64,000 nt of DNA from Pachyseris speciosa (GCA_016490735.1 JAEMWC010000241.1:582001-646000); one strand, 5' to 3'. Numbered from the stretch's first letter, positions 1 to 12,177 are shown. Made by a program: numbers and translations. The notes: generated by a model not told the origin, from the sequence alone.

Positions 1-136
1 TCCCACGTTAGCGGACATCCACCATATTTTTCTTGGGTGTCCGCTTATGGAATAATTCTTGTAAGCCAACATCGCTACTAAGGGACACTTTTTTTCCAAT
101 TCCAAGGGTGTCTGCTTATAATTAGAGAGTTGACTG
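1..136. mobile_element. Right end of a Tc1/mariner-like MITE (cut by window start)
   Basis: The segment repeats the theme 'gtgtcygcttat' twice and ends in gagagttgactg followed by TA. This is the layout of short non-autonomous elements whose ends read CAGT..ACCTGT with a TA target. Two further elements with similar termini lie at about 33.77 kb and 49.45 kb. The left end is outside the window, so the pairing cannot be verified. Confidence 0.35.
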
Positions 137-418
137 TATTTTGTTACATGTTAAGGAACATCTTGTGATGACTAATGTCTCAATTTTCTATTTTGCATCA
201 CCAGCTACAAATTACACAATGTCTGGTTAGTTCTGTTTGACTACATATCCTTGTTAGTTATAGATGTTTATTATTTCCCCACCAAAGTAAATTGACTGGT
301 TCATATCTCTTTAAAATGTTTACAAGCTGTTTGTCTTACCTGCCACTCCTTTTTATTTTGGGTTCAAGCTGTTTTCTTGCTCTCCTAATCTTGCAATTAA
401 AAATCATTTCTTTTTCAG

Positions 419-3400
419 CAAATCAAACTACTACAGAACAAGCTAGTACAAGTAAGTTGATTATCTTGTTATTTGCAAAAATGTTGTTTTTATTTCCTTA
501 CCAATTGAAAGTTAATTGACAAAAACTGTCTGTCATTCAGGGAGTGGAGAACTGGAATTTTTGAAACTAACTTTATTGACTGAAAACAGTCACTACCTTG
601 TTGTGGGCCTGGGGCAAAGGTTTTGTAAACAACAGTAACTCCATCTTTTATAGTAACAGTTCCAAAGGTTGAACATGATGTAAGCAGAGCAACTCAAAGT
701 GCCTATGCCAAAATACAGGAGAATGGTGTTTCCTTTTTGGAATATCTTTTTTCGTTCTAGAGATACTAACGTTTTTGTATTATGCAAATTAGGAAAGTGA
801 TGACGTCATAACTTGTGCAACTAAAATGTTATAAAATACTGAATCAAGAATATCTGTAGAAATATCGGAGCGGTGTTCTTCAAACTTGGCACCAGAAATG
901 TAGATCACAAAAGAAACAAAGTGACACCTGTGGTGCCATTGTCATGGCAACTCTCTTGGCCCCAGTCTCTTTCTGTCAAAAACCAAATATCCCCAGTTGC
1001 AACCCTTTTGAGTGGGACAGAGGGTCCTGCTCGAAACAGACATGGTTCTAATATTGTCTAAACTCATCCTCATTAGATTGCTGGGGGTGGATGATACTTG
1101 GTTAAGACAAAAACTGGGAATTTCATTTCTAATTAAGACAGGACCAGCGGCAAAACTGTTGTCATGGCAACAGCACCACAGGTGTCATTTTGTTTCTTTT
1201 GTGGTGTACATTTCTGATGCCAAGTTTGAAGAACACTGCTCCAATATTTCTAGAGATATTATTGATTCAGTATTTTACCATTTTAGTTGCACATTTTGCT
1301 GTCATTACTTTCCTAATTTGCATAATACAAAAACGTTAATATCTCAAGATCAAAAAAGATACTTCAAAATGGAAAACGCCATTCTTCTGTATTTTGAAAA
1401 GCCTTTCAAATGAAAAGCAATTATTTTTCATTTCATAGGCACTTTAAAGAGTTCTCAATTTTGATTTTGGCCTGAGATTTTACTGGAATGTTGAACTGCA
1501 AGATAGCAATTATGTGAAAAGGTGTACCGTGCATTCCTTTCATATCCTTGATCAGATTAAATTGATTGCTTTTGTTCTTAATTAAACTACTAATAAAATC
1601 TGAGTAAATTTTCATGTATTCATTGAATGCTGTGGAAATGCATGTTTTCTGAGAGGGACGCTTCTCTTTCGTTCGTGTTAATTATCAATGCTATAGGCTT
1701 ACGAGCATTTGCCATTGTTTATGGCAATACTGCATTGAAACGCTTTTCTGTTTCTCAGTTTGTTTGGTCTTGGCTTATAGCCAAGTATTTTCAATTAACA
1801 TGTTTTGAAAACCTTCCCAGTTTAAACAGACAGAAGTTTAGGGTCTCGGCTTATAGCCAAGTTCGGCTTGTAGACGAATAAATATGGTAACTAAAGTTTA
1901 CTGCAATTTTTAAAAAGATAACGACATTTTTTATTTGTAGACATGTTTTGATGTTGCAAAAATCATTGTGAGTTACAGAATGTTTAAAAAACCGTTATGA
2001 CTACATAACAACTAAGCGAAACAGGCATAATTAATTATGGTGAAATGACAAAAAATTGATAGTATGTTTGAGTGAGTTACAAAGTGTCAGAGAGGATAAA
2101 AAAAGTTGTTGGAACTTTTACAAAAAGTAAAACATGAATAATTAACTGAGATGACATGGGAAGAACAAAAATAAATAAGTAAATAAAATAAAACACCTGA
2201 AGGAAAATAAAGGTTAAGTGTCAGGTTGACACAATGAACTTGTTGAGTTAAAGTGGGCTTTACCCAGTTAATGTGCATGGCCTCCTTAAGTATAAGTTGA
2301 AATTTAGTGAAGGCAGAATCAAGGATTTTGAAGCAATCCGCAGTACAAGATTCTTGATTTAAACGTAGTAAACACTAATTTACTATGTTAAAATCAAGAA
2401 ATCTTTTTTAAGTGAAAAACTCTGACCCTAGAGAACTTCATTCACATGTGATATAAATTTACTTGTGCATGCTGTAATGCTGGCTATATTGGCAAAAACT
2501 GTCATTTTTTTACATGCATTCGTGAACATCTGTCTTCTGACAGGTCCCCACACATCTTTTTAAACACTTACAAAGCTCGGAACCGTGTCGTGAATCCTGT
2601 TCTGCAGATGTTTCGAAATCCTTGATTCTGCCTCCACTTAATTTCAACTTAAAAAGGAGGCCATGCACATTAACTGGAAAAGGCCACTTTAAATCAACAA
2701 GTTCGTGTCAACCTGACACTCAAGGCTTGTTTACATAGAAGGAGGGTGCCCCAGCTAACTGAGTTACCTGGCTAACCAAGCCACTCTGGGAGGGCCAACT
2801 TTTCATACATTTCTTTAGAAAACGCTCTAAAGCGTTTACATGCTAGACAGGGTAGCCTGCCTTCCCAGGACACCCTTTCTACTTGCCCGGGGCACCCTTC
2901 TATGCAGGCTAGCTCTTTGCCATGTAAACGGTTTGTGCCTGGTTATCCGGGCTAGCCGAGGTGAGAAGACCGTGAAAGCAGCTATATATTCCAGGTCAAC
3001 TTTAAAGTTAACTGCTCCTGGTGACAATGATCAATTACCAGAGTGCAAAATAACAACCCTACACTAAAAAGCAACCGCCAATGGAACAAGCGATAAAAAA
3101 ATTGAACTTGCTGTTAAAAAAGGTTCCTTTATCCACCATCTTGTTTGCTGTTCTCACGGCTTCTCTGAAAATAGCCCACTGACTATCTCACTTAGGTGAG
3201 TTGCACATAAAGACGGGCTATGTTTTAACCCTGCCGGGGCACCCTCCCTCCATGTAAACAGGCCCTTAATCTTAAGGCTTAATTTTCCTTCAGGTGTTAT
3301 TTTATTTATTCTTGTTCTTCTCATGTCATCTCAGTTAATTATTCATGTTTCACCTTGTAAAAGTTCCAACAACTTCTTATCCTTTCTAACACTTTGTAAC

Positions 3401-4500
3401 TCGCTCAAATATGTTATCAATTTTGTCATTTCATCATAATTAATTATGCCTGTTTTGCTTAGTTATGTAGTCCTAACGGTTTTTCAAACATAATGTAATT
3501 AATGATGTTTGCAACATCAAAACATGTCTACAAATTTAAAAATGTCGTTAGCTCTTTAAACACGAAGACGTGCCATATAAGGAGTGGTACCTTAAGGTAT
3601 GTTCAGATCTTTGTCAATCAACTGTCAACCCATACTGAACTCCGTGAAAATTTGTGCAATAAAAGACCGCGAAGCTCCTATTTGCACCCTCTCAAGCGTT
3701 TATAGCGCATCTTCATGTTTAAAAACTGTGGTTTACTTTCTGCTCTCTCGACCCTTAACTAAAGTTTCTTGCACTAATGAGACCTTTCCCAATGAATCTC
3801 ATGCCTCACAAAGCCACTGGCCTTTTTCTGCTGTTAAACCTCCCAGTGAGGCCTTCCAAGGGGTGGACTGGTGTCACTTTATGCTCATTTGACTCTGTCA
3901 GCTCAAATGTTACTGTCACAAAGTAAACAAAGAGGAATGAAAGTGTATTGTTGCTGTTGTAAACTGTCTCCTGTTTTCTGCCAATCTTTGTCAGTTAGAA
4001 GATTGTTGCCTTTTTTCGGAGCCATGTCACGTGTCACTTCTACCCCATGGAAGGCCAATCAGAGTGCTAGTAGAAGCAACATAAATATGAGCATTCCTGT
4101 GAAATGTAGTTATTTGCTGCTGATTCTCCTCTTGGCCTGGTTTAAATTTAGAGGCCACGTTCACATGATAAAACTCAATTATGTTGATTTCTTCCTTATG
4201 TTAGCAACAGCTGAGTCTACATCCACAAAGAGTCCCAGTAAGTCACATTGTTCATACATTGATATTTTCCTGGAAACGAACAGTAAAGATGTTTATGCAT
4301 CTCCTGTGTTTAATGCATAAAGAATAAGTCTTTTGATGTGTGAAGACTGATTTGTCTATTATTTTGGGATGGGCTTGCATTAATATCTTTTAACTGTGAT
4401 AAAAATATGTAAAATGTGTTAATTTCTGTTTACAGCAGGTGGAGCTGTCAGTGTGAAAGCTTTCACTGGACTGGTTCTGTCTGTTTTCTTGATCGCGTAA
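419..4500 (+). CDS. 3' exons of a Ser/Thr-rich secreted or GPI-anchored protein
   Basis: Three small exons with matching phase can be read: 419-451 (after ttttttcag, before gtaagttg), 4205-4237 (after gttag, before gtaagtca) and 4436-4500 (after tttacag, ending TAA). Both internal exons are 33 nt and all junctions are phase 2, so they join into one frame. The peptide is a Thr/Ser-rich stalk (NQTTTEQAST, then TAESTSTKSP) followed by GGAVSVKAFTGLVLSVFLIA and a stop. A hydrophobic extreme C-terminus after a Ser/Thr stalk is typical of a GPI-attachment signal or a terminal membrane anchor, so the protein is probably displayed at the cell surface. Upstream exons are outside the window. The last exon also has a donor-like gtaagt overlapping its stop, so an alternative spliced end is possible. 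The identity of the protein is unknown. Confidence 0.55.
700..1405. mobile_element. Foldback MITE with about 250-bp arms
   Basis: The stretch from about 708 to 970 is repeated in inverse orientation at about 1155-1397. Shared landmarks include aaaatacag, tttttgtattatgcaaatta, caaacttggca and the cacaggtgtca/tgacacctgtg pair. No coding capacity is seen. It sits in the intron of the preceding gene. No target duplication was established. Confidence 0.65.
1905..3556. mobile_element. Long-TIR element with a second MITE nested in it
   Basis: A left arm (about 1905-2325) is mirrored by a right arm split in two (about 2613-2720 and 3285-3556). Matching blocks include gacatgttttgatgttgcaa, taattaattatg, aacaagttcattgtgtc and ggaggccatgcacattaa. 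The right arm is interrupted by a separate element at about 2725-3268. No transposase is present, so it is a non-autonomous foldback element. Confidence 0.65.
2725..3268. mobile_element. MITE nested in the right arm of a larger foldback
   Basis: The ends are inverted copies: gtttacatagaaggagggtg near 2733 and the complement of caccctccctccatgtaaac near 3240. It separates two blocks of the outer element's arm that are contiguous in the opposite arm. The target duplication is uncertain, although CTCAAGGCTT and CTTAAGGCTT flank it imperfectly. Confidence 0.5.
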
Positions 4501-4504
4501 GTAG

Positions 4505-4660
4505 TTCCATTCTCATTGATACTCTTTCCACCTCTGTCATTGACTCTTCTGCCCCTCTCAGGGTGTTTGATATTAGAGCTATATCATCAGCAAACTCAGC
4601 GTCTAATATTCTGACAGCCTTGACTCTCCTATGGGCAGGAGTTAAGTTGTACAAATAAAC
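4505..4660 (-). mobile_element. LINE reverse-transcriptase fragment
   Basis: The minus strand encodes a peptide containing DAEFADDIALISNTLRGAEE, which is the F(A/V)DD catalytic box of a non-LTR reverse transcriptase and its flank. Only about 50 codons survive. The fragment begins immediately downstream of the last exon of the preceding plus-strand gene. Confidence 0.7.
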
Positions 4661-4762
4661 ATTTGTTACATGTTATGTTGTTTCAAACAGTGCAGCATGG
4701 ACCACTCTGACTAAAGCAATATTTGTACTTTAAAATTTCTTTCTTACCGGGCTGGCCCTTAT

Positions 4763-4863
4763 TTAACCCTTTCACCACCAAGGGGGCTTTATAGATTTAC
4801 TCTGGCTAACACCAGACAATTTTACTCGTCAAAGGAAGGCCTCTTGGTGGTAAAAAGGGTTAA
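4763..4863. mobile_element. 101-bp TTAA-flanked MITE
   Basis: It begins ttaaccctttcaccaccaag and ends in its inverse, cttggtggtaaaaagggttaa, so it is an almost complete palindrome bounded by TTAA. Two diverged relatives lie at about 35,091-35,193 and 36,313-36,880. TTAA targets are used by piggyBac and Kolobok elements. Confidence 0.65.
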
Positions 4864-4866
4864 GAT

Positions 4867-4902
<36 letters not shown>
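4867..4902. repeat. (AAC)n microsatellite
   Basis: Twelve consecutive caa/aac triplets lie directly downstream of the 101-bp MITE. Confidence 0.9.
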
Positions 4903-5503
4903 TACAATATTTAACCCTCAATAGTAGCCAGCAGCTAACTTTTCTCAATGATTCTACTTGACCTATCATAAGAGTGATGGGAAGTGATGTTTTGAGATTA
5001 AAGTGCACCTAACCACTATTCCTTTCGTTGTTATCAACAAACAAAAAAATAAATGTACAATTTAGAGAAGCTTTCTTCAACATGCCCTTCAGAAATTCAT
5101 TATCGATTTCCTTACGTCTTGAGTTGCAAAGTCATCGTGACTATCTTCGCCTCAAAACAGTCACAGTTTGTACCTGCCATTGTATTACAGTATCACCAAG
5201 AACAAAAGAAACTTTTTTTGGTGGCTTAAATTTTATACTTGGCAAAAATTCTACCTCAAAAAAGATTAAATGTGGAGCACTTGTATCGTAACAGTTGTGA
5301 GATTATTGAGGTTAAAGGTTAGGGGTAACTTGAGCAAGCTTCTTTGGACTCCTCAATTGGTAGTGCTCCTCTAGAAATATTTGAGACTTGAATAAAGTTA
5401 GTATTATTACTGTAACAAACATTTTTACACCTTTTATTGCAGGGTGATCTGAATGAGGTGTGCCAACAAGTGCTAGACCGCAGTGCTGTTTGATTTTTTG
5501 TAT

Positions 5504-5929
5504 TTAAAGTGCCCATAACCCCCAAATATTTTTTTCGCTTAAATGAATCTTTGCACCTGTTCGAAACGCATTGAGCCTTTTAAAACAAAATCTTGACTTT
5601 TTATAGGCTGTAAAAGTTACAAAATATAGCCATCATCTGTCCCATGACCGAGCTTGTAGGGAGCATGGGTCTAGTCCTGGTTTGACGTCACAAACTGATT
5701 TGCATTGCATTAAGTCTTTCTAAACATGCATGCAAAGCAGTTTTTTGACGTCAAACCAGGACTAGACCCATGCCCCTTACTAGCTCGGTCGTGGGACGGA
5801 TGATGGCTTTATTTTGTAGCTTTTACAGCCTATAAAGAGTCAAGATTTGGTTTAAAATGGCGCAATGAGTTTCGAAAAGGTGCATAGATTTAGTTAAGGG
5901 AAAAACATTTTGGGGTTAGGGGCACTTAA
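5504..5929. mobile_element. 426-bp palindromic MITE with TTAA ends
   Basis: The left arm (TTAA then agtgcccataacccc) and right arm (ggggttaggggcac then TTAA) are inverted copies that extend about 190 bp inward. They meet near a short loop at about 5700-5745. Internal landmarks are the paired gacgtcaaaccaggactaga blocks. TTAA at both edges fits a piggyBac or Kolobok-type target. There is no coding capacity. Confidence 0.75.
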
Positions 5930-7693
5930 ATGATTTTTCGTTTTCACAGCTCAATCTTCTGTTTTATGTGAAGCTCATACTCGTAACTTTTATTGCATGC
6001 TAAGATTATGTTGCTGTTGCGATTTAACATATATTAACAATTTGTATATTGAAGACACGTGTTAGGTCTTACAATCTATTATGTAAGCAACAATTAATAT
6101 TCTGAATATTTAGAATTGCATTGTCACGTGTTTCTTTTTATATATATATAGAAAACAAGGAAAGTAAAAGGACAAATAAAGCTGTTGTCTTTATGTAAAA
6201 CTATAAAATCTTGTTTCATTTTGGCCATTAACTTGTAGTTGTATGGTTTTTAGGAAATGCCTGTTTGAACTGTTGCATCCAACCACTTGACCATACAAAA
6301 ATTGTGAGAAAAGAGGAAGATTGTCAAAGATGACTGAAGTGTTCATTCTAGTAGACAAATGGTGGAGATCCCCAAAATATTGGAAACATTTATAGGGACA
6401 CACATTTCAAATAGCCTGCATGACTTTCCCTGTGCACCACATTTTTCTCCAGCACCTTAAAATTTTCTTTGTCCTGTCCATGATGGAAAAAAGAACTGGC
6501 AATAATTATGTGTAACCACCAACATAAACCGAAAGCTTTCATATAATTTGAAAGGCTAGAAGACTGTAAAAATTGCAAAACTGTTTTCTCCCTCTCTCAC
6601 ACTAAGGCTTCAATTCTAAATGTGTTTTGCTTGTTGATACTTTCCAAAAAACCCTTTTAAACAACAACACACCTTGAACTCCTAAACTCCAAAACCCCAA
6701 ATGTGCATGATTTAACAGACTGGTGGCATGCCCTTCATGCTCGGATGATGCATGTAGCTTAAGGTACTTGCCCAGCCTAAATTAACATGTTTTATTTTTC
6801 GCCCATTGCTTTGCTATCTTTGTCAGTGCCTGTATTTTGCAGAATGATAAATCGTTTGCCAAAATACATTCGAGGAGACGAGAACTCTGAAGCTAAAATT
6901 CGGGCTTAACCCATTGACACCTGAACCGCCCAGAACCGCCCGTAAAAAACTCCCATGCCTCAAAACATTGCAACTTTCCCAATCGCACGAATATTGCCAT
7001 AACTGTTAGTTGTGAGCACGAAATGGAATGTCCTTTAAATTTGGATATCCAATAAATGCAAGAAACTTTGCGATTTTTACCAAATATGGCCTTTTGAGTT
7101 TGGACAAGAACGAAACTGACCGTTTTTAACGTCAAAGAGAAACGACAAAAATGCCCCTTTTCGCCTTCATGTTTTTTAAGAAAATCATCGTCGAAAAGCC
7201 AAAATTCAACCATCATAACGAAATTCAGTCCTTTTTCTAGCTTAGAAATGACTTTTTTTGTTCATATTCTTCTCCCGAGCGTAGATACAGCCTTTTGTTC
7301 CAGTGCATTCGGGCCTTCCCAACATTTTCAACATCTTGAGCGCATTGCATGCTGGGAACTAACGAGAATTTTTGACAGCACCCGTTCCTTCTCCCAATTC
7401 TTTCACATATACAGCCTACAGTCTACAGCCACTCCGACCTACCGCAAAAATTTCCTGCTCGTGGTCATCTTCAGTACTCAGAAATTCCAAAATATGTGGC
7501 GGTAGGTCGAGAAATTCATCAATAGTCGAGTCCCAAGGGTACTAAGTGTTCGACCGGCCAAATTCCCAGTTAGTCGAGTAACAAGCCAAATTCAACAACA
7601 AAGTACATCACCTTGCTCGATTCTTTGAGAAAGTGGACTCTAAGCTACCGTCACGCTTAATGATGCTCATCAGGCAGCTGCTAAAGATGAAAA
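5930..7693. other. Intergenic or intronic stretch without a recognisable gene
   Basis: The sequence is AT-rich with a short (TA)n run at about 6140. Open frames up to 107 codons (for example 6893-7216 on the minus strand) show no recognisable domain and no splice context. Nothing else is supported. Confidence 0.5.
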
Positions 7694-8898
7694 ATGGCTG
7701 TAAACTTAGCAAAAATCGCAAGCAAACCGATCTTCGGCCATTGTGGTTGCTTCACGGATAAAAATAGCTACGTCAAAATGAAGCGAATCAAACGAGGTAA
7801 GAGCACGATTTTCTACCTTTCTGACGGGTGTCCCCCCCTTCTGGACCCCCTTCTGGACCCCCTTCTGGACCCCTCGATTTTTCTGTTGGAAAATAATAAA
7901 TGATAAAAAAATAGTCTTCGCTTTGGATTTCAACTTCGGTCGGTTCGTTAATAATTACAGACAGTATTACAGTAATCGCAAACACTACCACAGCCAATCA
8001 AATGAAGAATTATCCTACAGTTGTCATTTTCATCCCGTGAAAGACTTGCTTTGAATTTCGCTGACTTTGCCTTGCTGATTTTTGTCGTTACCAAATACTT
8101 TAGAAATTTCTCACAAAGGCCATTATGCAAATTGCTGTTCGGCTTTCAACTGGCTTTCGAAGAATGTGAAATGAGCTCAAAAACTATCCTTTTTTGTTTG
8201 GATTAGAATAACACTACGGCAAAAAAGGTGAGCAATGTTTCTTCCACGCTGACAAATTATAGTCGAAAGGTTGCTCTGAAATATCATGGAGCCGTCAAAT
8301 CCGCCGAATGGTACATGATGGAGTGAAATAAGATCACTCTGGTTGCCTAGCACGTGACAAAGATCTGCCAACGATAAAAATAATAACTTTCACATTCGAA
8401 AGCCGAACAGCAATTTGCATAATGGCCTTTGTGGGAAATTTCTAAAGTATTTGGTAACAACAAAAATCAGCAAGGTAAAGTCAGCAAAATTCAAAGCAAG
8501 TCTTTCACGGGATGAAAATGGCAACTGTGAGGATCAATCTTCATTTGATTGACTGTGGTAGTGTTCGCGATTACTATAATGCTCTCTGTAATTATCAACG
8601 AGCCGACCGAAGTTGAAATCCAAAGCGAAGACTATTTTTTTATCATTTATTATTTTCCAACAGAAAAATCGAGGGGTCCAGAAGGGGGTCCAGAAGGGGG
8701 TCCAGAAAGGGGGTCCAGAAGGGGGGGGGGGGGGGGGGTCCACGTTTTATCTACACCCCTTTCTGACCTTAATTTAATATAACACACCTTGTAGGATCAG
8801 TTTTAATAAATGAACTGTGTACTTTCAAGGTTATCAACTTCTTGAAAAAAGCTGGAGTCGGGGAGGACGTCACCTTACAGAAGTTTATACTGGAAAAG
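7694..8898 (+). CDS. Two-exon fragment of an unidentified gene, intron carries a foldback MITE
   Basis: Exon 1 (7694-7796) starts at ATG, reads MAVNLAKIASKPIFG and continues to KMKRIKR, ending in phase 1 at gtaagagc. Exon 2 (8795-8898) follows cttgtag, resumes in the right phase with SVLINELCTFKVINFLKKAG and ends at gtaagctt. The two join into one open frame of about 69 codons; later exons were not found. The intron is almost entirely a 934-bp transposable element. An inverted, decayed copy of exon 2 and of the exon-1 donor region follows at 9220-9480. I do not recognise the protein. It could be a host gene or part of a transposon gene. Confidence 0.45.
7826..8759. mobile_element. 934-bp foldback element with 8-bp target duplication
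   Basis: Direct repeats TTTCTGAC at 7818-7825 and 8760-8767 flank it exactly. The ends are inverse (gggtgt and acacccc), and arms of about 315 bp run from the ctggaccccctt repeats inward to the cattatgcaaattgctgttc block on both sides. An 8-bp duplication fits hAT or Merlin-type transposition. The right arm contains an 18-base G run (8721-8738), which is lengthened relative to the left arm. There is no transposase, so it is non-autonomous. Confidence 0.8.
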
Positions 8899-9415
8899 GT
8901 AAGCTTACATATACAGTCGACGTTCCAGGATAACTTATTGATCGATCACTTAATGTCGGATGTACTTCAATTTCCTTGACCCTACATTTCGATGCCTGCC
9001 TTAAATGTTAGGAAGCAATTTCAAGGCACATTTGATTAGAACGATACAATGTTTCTTTATCTATATGGTAAAAGTTCCAGGATTGTTTTCGATACCCTCA
9101 TTCATGGTGTGAGGGAACATATTTCTAGCAGTATTTATATATATCTTTTCCAGTTCTTGCAGTGCCAAATTTCTTCCTCATAAAAAAGAAGTTAACTGGT
9201 TTAATAGTTGTAGTTCTTGATAAACAAGACATTAAGTGGTCGATCAATAAGTTATCCTGGAATGACGACTGTATATGCAAGCTTACCCTTTCCTGTATAA
9301 ACGTCTGTATTACGTCCTCCGCGACTCGATAACCTTGAAAGTACACAGTTAATTTATTAAAACTGATCCTACAAGATGTTTTATATTAAATTAAGGTCAG
9401 AAAGACCAAAAATCG
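8761..9415. repeat. Inverted duplication of exon 2 and flanks
   Basis: Bases about 8761-8957 recur inverted at about 9217-9410, including the exon, its acceptor (cttgtaggatcag) and its donor. The inverted copy has a stop early in the exon and several indels. The loop is about 260 bp. Confidence 0.65.
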
Positions 9416-9536
9416 TGCTCTTACCTAATGTGATTCGCTCAATTCTTCCCCTTACTCGCTTCCTCCATCTCCGCTCCGATGGCTCGATTCCGCCATCTTT
9501 ATGGAGTGAATGCTGAGCTCCCAATACTTTTGCACA

Positions 9537-9632
9537 AATCAACTCGAACTCGAACTCGAACTCGGACTCGAACTCAAACTCGAACTAGTAGAAAAAATTT
9601 TTTTGATTTAGTGATGTCCCTTTGAAGCCACC
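9537..9632. repeat. (CTCGAA)n repeat with conserved flank
   Basis: An array of ctcgaa hexamers is followed by gatgtccctttgaagcc. The same arrangement (degenerate actcgaa/actcgta units, then gatgtcccttcaaagc) is at 29,755-29,885, so both copies are probably parts of one dispersed repeat family. Confidence 0.6.
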
Positions 9633-9859
9633 GTATCAAATTGAATGTCAAACCCGATTTGTTGAGAGAAATCACGCGCGTCGCGCGTACAAAAAACAAA
9701 CATACTAAGGGGGGAAGGGAAGAGAAAATTTGTGTTTCGAAATATTACAAATTTCAAGAAAATTATAACACACCCTATCAATTCTTGTGAATTCATTTTG
9801 ATGTTTTAATTACTTTCGAGTATATTTACTCATTTCGGCGCTTGTTTCGTTTTAATGGC

Positions 9860-10243
9860 TTAAAGAACGAAGAATATTACAGATCTTGCGAATGTGTTTT
9901 CATGTCTAATCATGCCTATTGTGAATTCATATGATGTTGCGTACCGCGTAGCCGCGAAGCCAGCTACGCAAAAGCCTGAGCAGTGCGTACCGCGTAGCCG
10001 GCTGCGTGGAAAATTATTCGAGTGGCAGGGTATTCTGCAGTTAAGCCGTCCTTCGAATCTGCTTTGCAGACCTGCTGCAGATAGGCCACCTTCATCCGCT
10101 TCTGTATCTTCTTCATCGCTTGTATGGGAAAGTGGCTCTTCGGCGTGCTGTTGGACAAGTCCAACCACTTCCATTTCATCCGGTGTTTCGCTTTCTGATT
10201 CTTCTCCGCTGGAATTAGACGTATTCGAGTTCACAGAAGACAA
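9860..10243 (-). CDS. Acidic, Ser/Glu-rich open frame, possible exon
   Basis: The minus-strand frame is rich in Ser, Glu and Asp (for example SGEESESETPDEMEVV and TSDEEDTEADEGGL) in its first 55 codons. After that the sequence becomes repetitive around gtaccgcgtagccg blocks and loses this character. There is a stop just upstream and no in-frame ATG at the start, so it would have to be an internal exon or a degenerate first exon. No domain is recognised. Confidence 0.25.
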   Translation of the reverse strand: MSSVNSNTSNSSGEESESETPDEMEVVGLVQQHAEEPLSHTSDEEDTEADEGGLSAAGLQSRFEGRLNCRIPCHSNNFPRSRLRGTHCSGFCVAGFAATRYATSYEFTIGMIRHENTFARSVIFFVL

Positions 10244-10619
10244 AATATCGTCACGTTAGGACATGGTTGCCACTTACCAACGAACGACTAGCAACTATAA
10301 TCTCAAAAAATTCTCGACCGAACTTGCGGAACTCACTGTATCGTCATCAACGCGAAAAACTCGTCACCAGTCTCCAAAGACACCATTTTGGCTTTTTGAG
10401 GCAATTTGGACACTAAAAAATCCGATTTTATTTTCTTTACGTAAAATTTCATCTGCCATTCTTGAAAAAGGACATTTAGACCTGTTAATTTGTGCAAAAA
10501 TGTTTTTAACTTCATAGGTACTTTAAGTCGATTGGGTTACGGATTCAATGTAGAAGAGTAAAAGTATGGCAAGCCAAATGGAGCGATATTCAACTCATAT
10601 AATTTTATATTCAGTTATG

Positions 10620-10925
10620 TATTTTGTTTTCAACTATTGGTTTAATATTCAACTTTTATTCAACCTTCAACACATCATTCAACATTCAACTATTTATTCA
10701 ACATTCAACTAGTCATTCAACATTCAACACATCATTCAACATTCAATGCATCATTCAATATTCAACTATTGGATTTAACATTCAGCTATTGATTTAATAT
10801 TCAACTATTCATTCAACGCATCATTCAACATTCAACTATTCATTCAACATTCAACACATCATTCAACATTCAACGCATCATTCAACATTCAACGCATCAT
10901 TCAACATTCAACGAGTCATTCAACC
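10620..10925. repeat. Left minisatellite array (attcaac units)
   Basis: Degenerate repeats of cattcaacattcaac with alternating 'tatt', 'gcat' and 'acat' joins form the left arm of the foldback element. Confidence 0.85.
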
Positions 10926-11830
10926 GGTCAGTATAAAAGAATGAAAGATGGACTGCGGACTGTGGGGCCGTATTAGGACTAGGAACCAAACGCGTACTGA
11001 GTACAAAGCACTGTGCAAAAGGCGGGTATGGACAAACCGTGACGTAGGCCATGGTGTAGGCTATGCCCCACCCTATGGCCTACTGGTGGTCAATTTTTTA
11101 AAACTCGGTGTTTCGCACCGCGGGTTTATAGCGTGCTACTGGATTTGAAGAAACACCAGGAAAATAATGTCCACAGCATCTACCAGTTGTTTTGAACTAG
11201 TTTAATGCGCAATTCCACTTTGCACAAGCTAGCTAGTCAACTGAAAATAAATGATACATATAAGCCAACTAACCGTCATTCTTAACAAATCAGATATAAT
11301 CGAAAACGAGACTTCAACAGCAAACTTTCTCTATCGTATTGTTGATATCTTTTCAATTCTGTGAGGCGTAATTCCGTTTAAAACAGGCTATTTTAAAATT
11401 TTAACCGAGATGGTTTTAAGTTTTTCACTATTTTTGCAATGTTTTCTATTAAAATGATTTTCCTTTTCAGTGCAAAAAATACGAACATACTGTTTTCAAT
11501 AACAGGGTCCTTTCTCTTCGATCGTTCGATTTTTTGATCACGCTACTCCACGAGGGAGGTATAATATGATTGGCTAAATATGATAAAAATGGCGGGAATC
11601 TCGCGTGACGGGTCTTCTTGCTAAGAGAAACAGTAAAAAAACTGAAATTAATACAGCTGTCAACAAAGTGCCACATTGCTGGAAACCTGTGTAAACAACC
11701 TTCTCCGTCAATCTGTCATACCTACGACTCTCTTCTGTTCTCTCGGCGGTGTTTCGCTCAAATTTGCTAAGCAGACTCGTGGTAGAACTGAATTCGGAAT
11801 ATTTTAGACCTTTAGTTCTTTTAAAATTAA

Positions 11831-12177
11831 GGCTATGTTTACACTATACCGGATAGCTCTTGTGCCGGCACGAAAACCATATCGGATAGGGCCTTTGTTC
11901 ACATTCAAAACGATGATTTCGGCACGATTTTTGCGTCGGAGCGATGCTGGGCCGCTGCGGTCTTGAAAGTGAATCGTCACATATCGGATAGGTTTTCGTG
12001 ACACTTTCTGGAGTAGTGTGAACAAAGAATCGAACCGAAACGGAAATCAACAACGAGGAGCAAAAATTGGATTCTAGTTGAAAGATAGCGGCGGTTTTGG
12101 GCCACTGCCGTTCACACCAGGCCGTAGTATTTTTCACAACGGCATAAAATGTTATCCGGCATAGTGTAGACATAGCC
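11831..12177. mobile_element. 347-bp MITE, TAA target duplication
   Basis: The ends are ggctatgtttacactatacc and the imperfect inverse atagtgtagacatagcc, each next to TAA (11,828-11,830 and 12,178-12,180). A 3-bp TAA/TTA duplication fits PIF/Harbinger-type elements. It lies in the unpaired centre of the larger foldback. Confidence 0.7.

Noticed and set aside
3599..4320. Open frames of 97 and 149 codons
   Set aside because: They lie in the intron between well-supported exons, contain no recognisable domain, and overlap the small in-phase exon at 4205-4237 in a different reading.
6893..7216. 107-codon minus-strand frame
   Set aside because: No family resemblance, no splice or promoter context, AT-rich chance frame cannot be excluded.
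8534..8743. Proline-rich minus-strand protein frame
   Set aside because: It is only the translation of the ggtccagaagg repeats and G run at the end of a foldback MITE.
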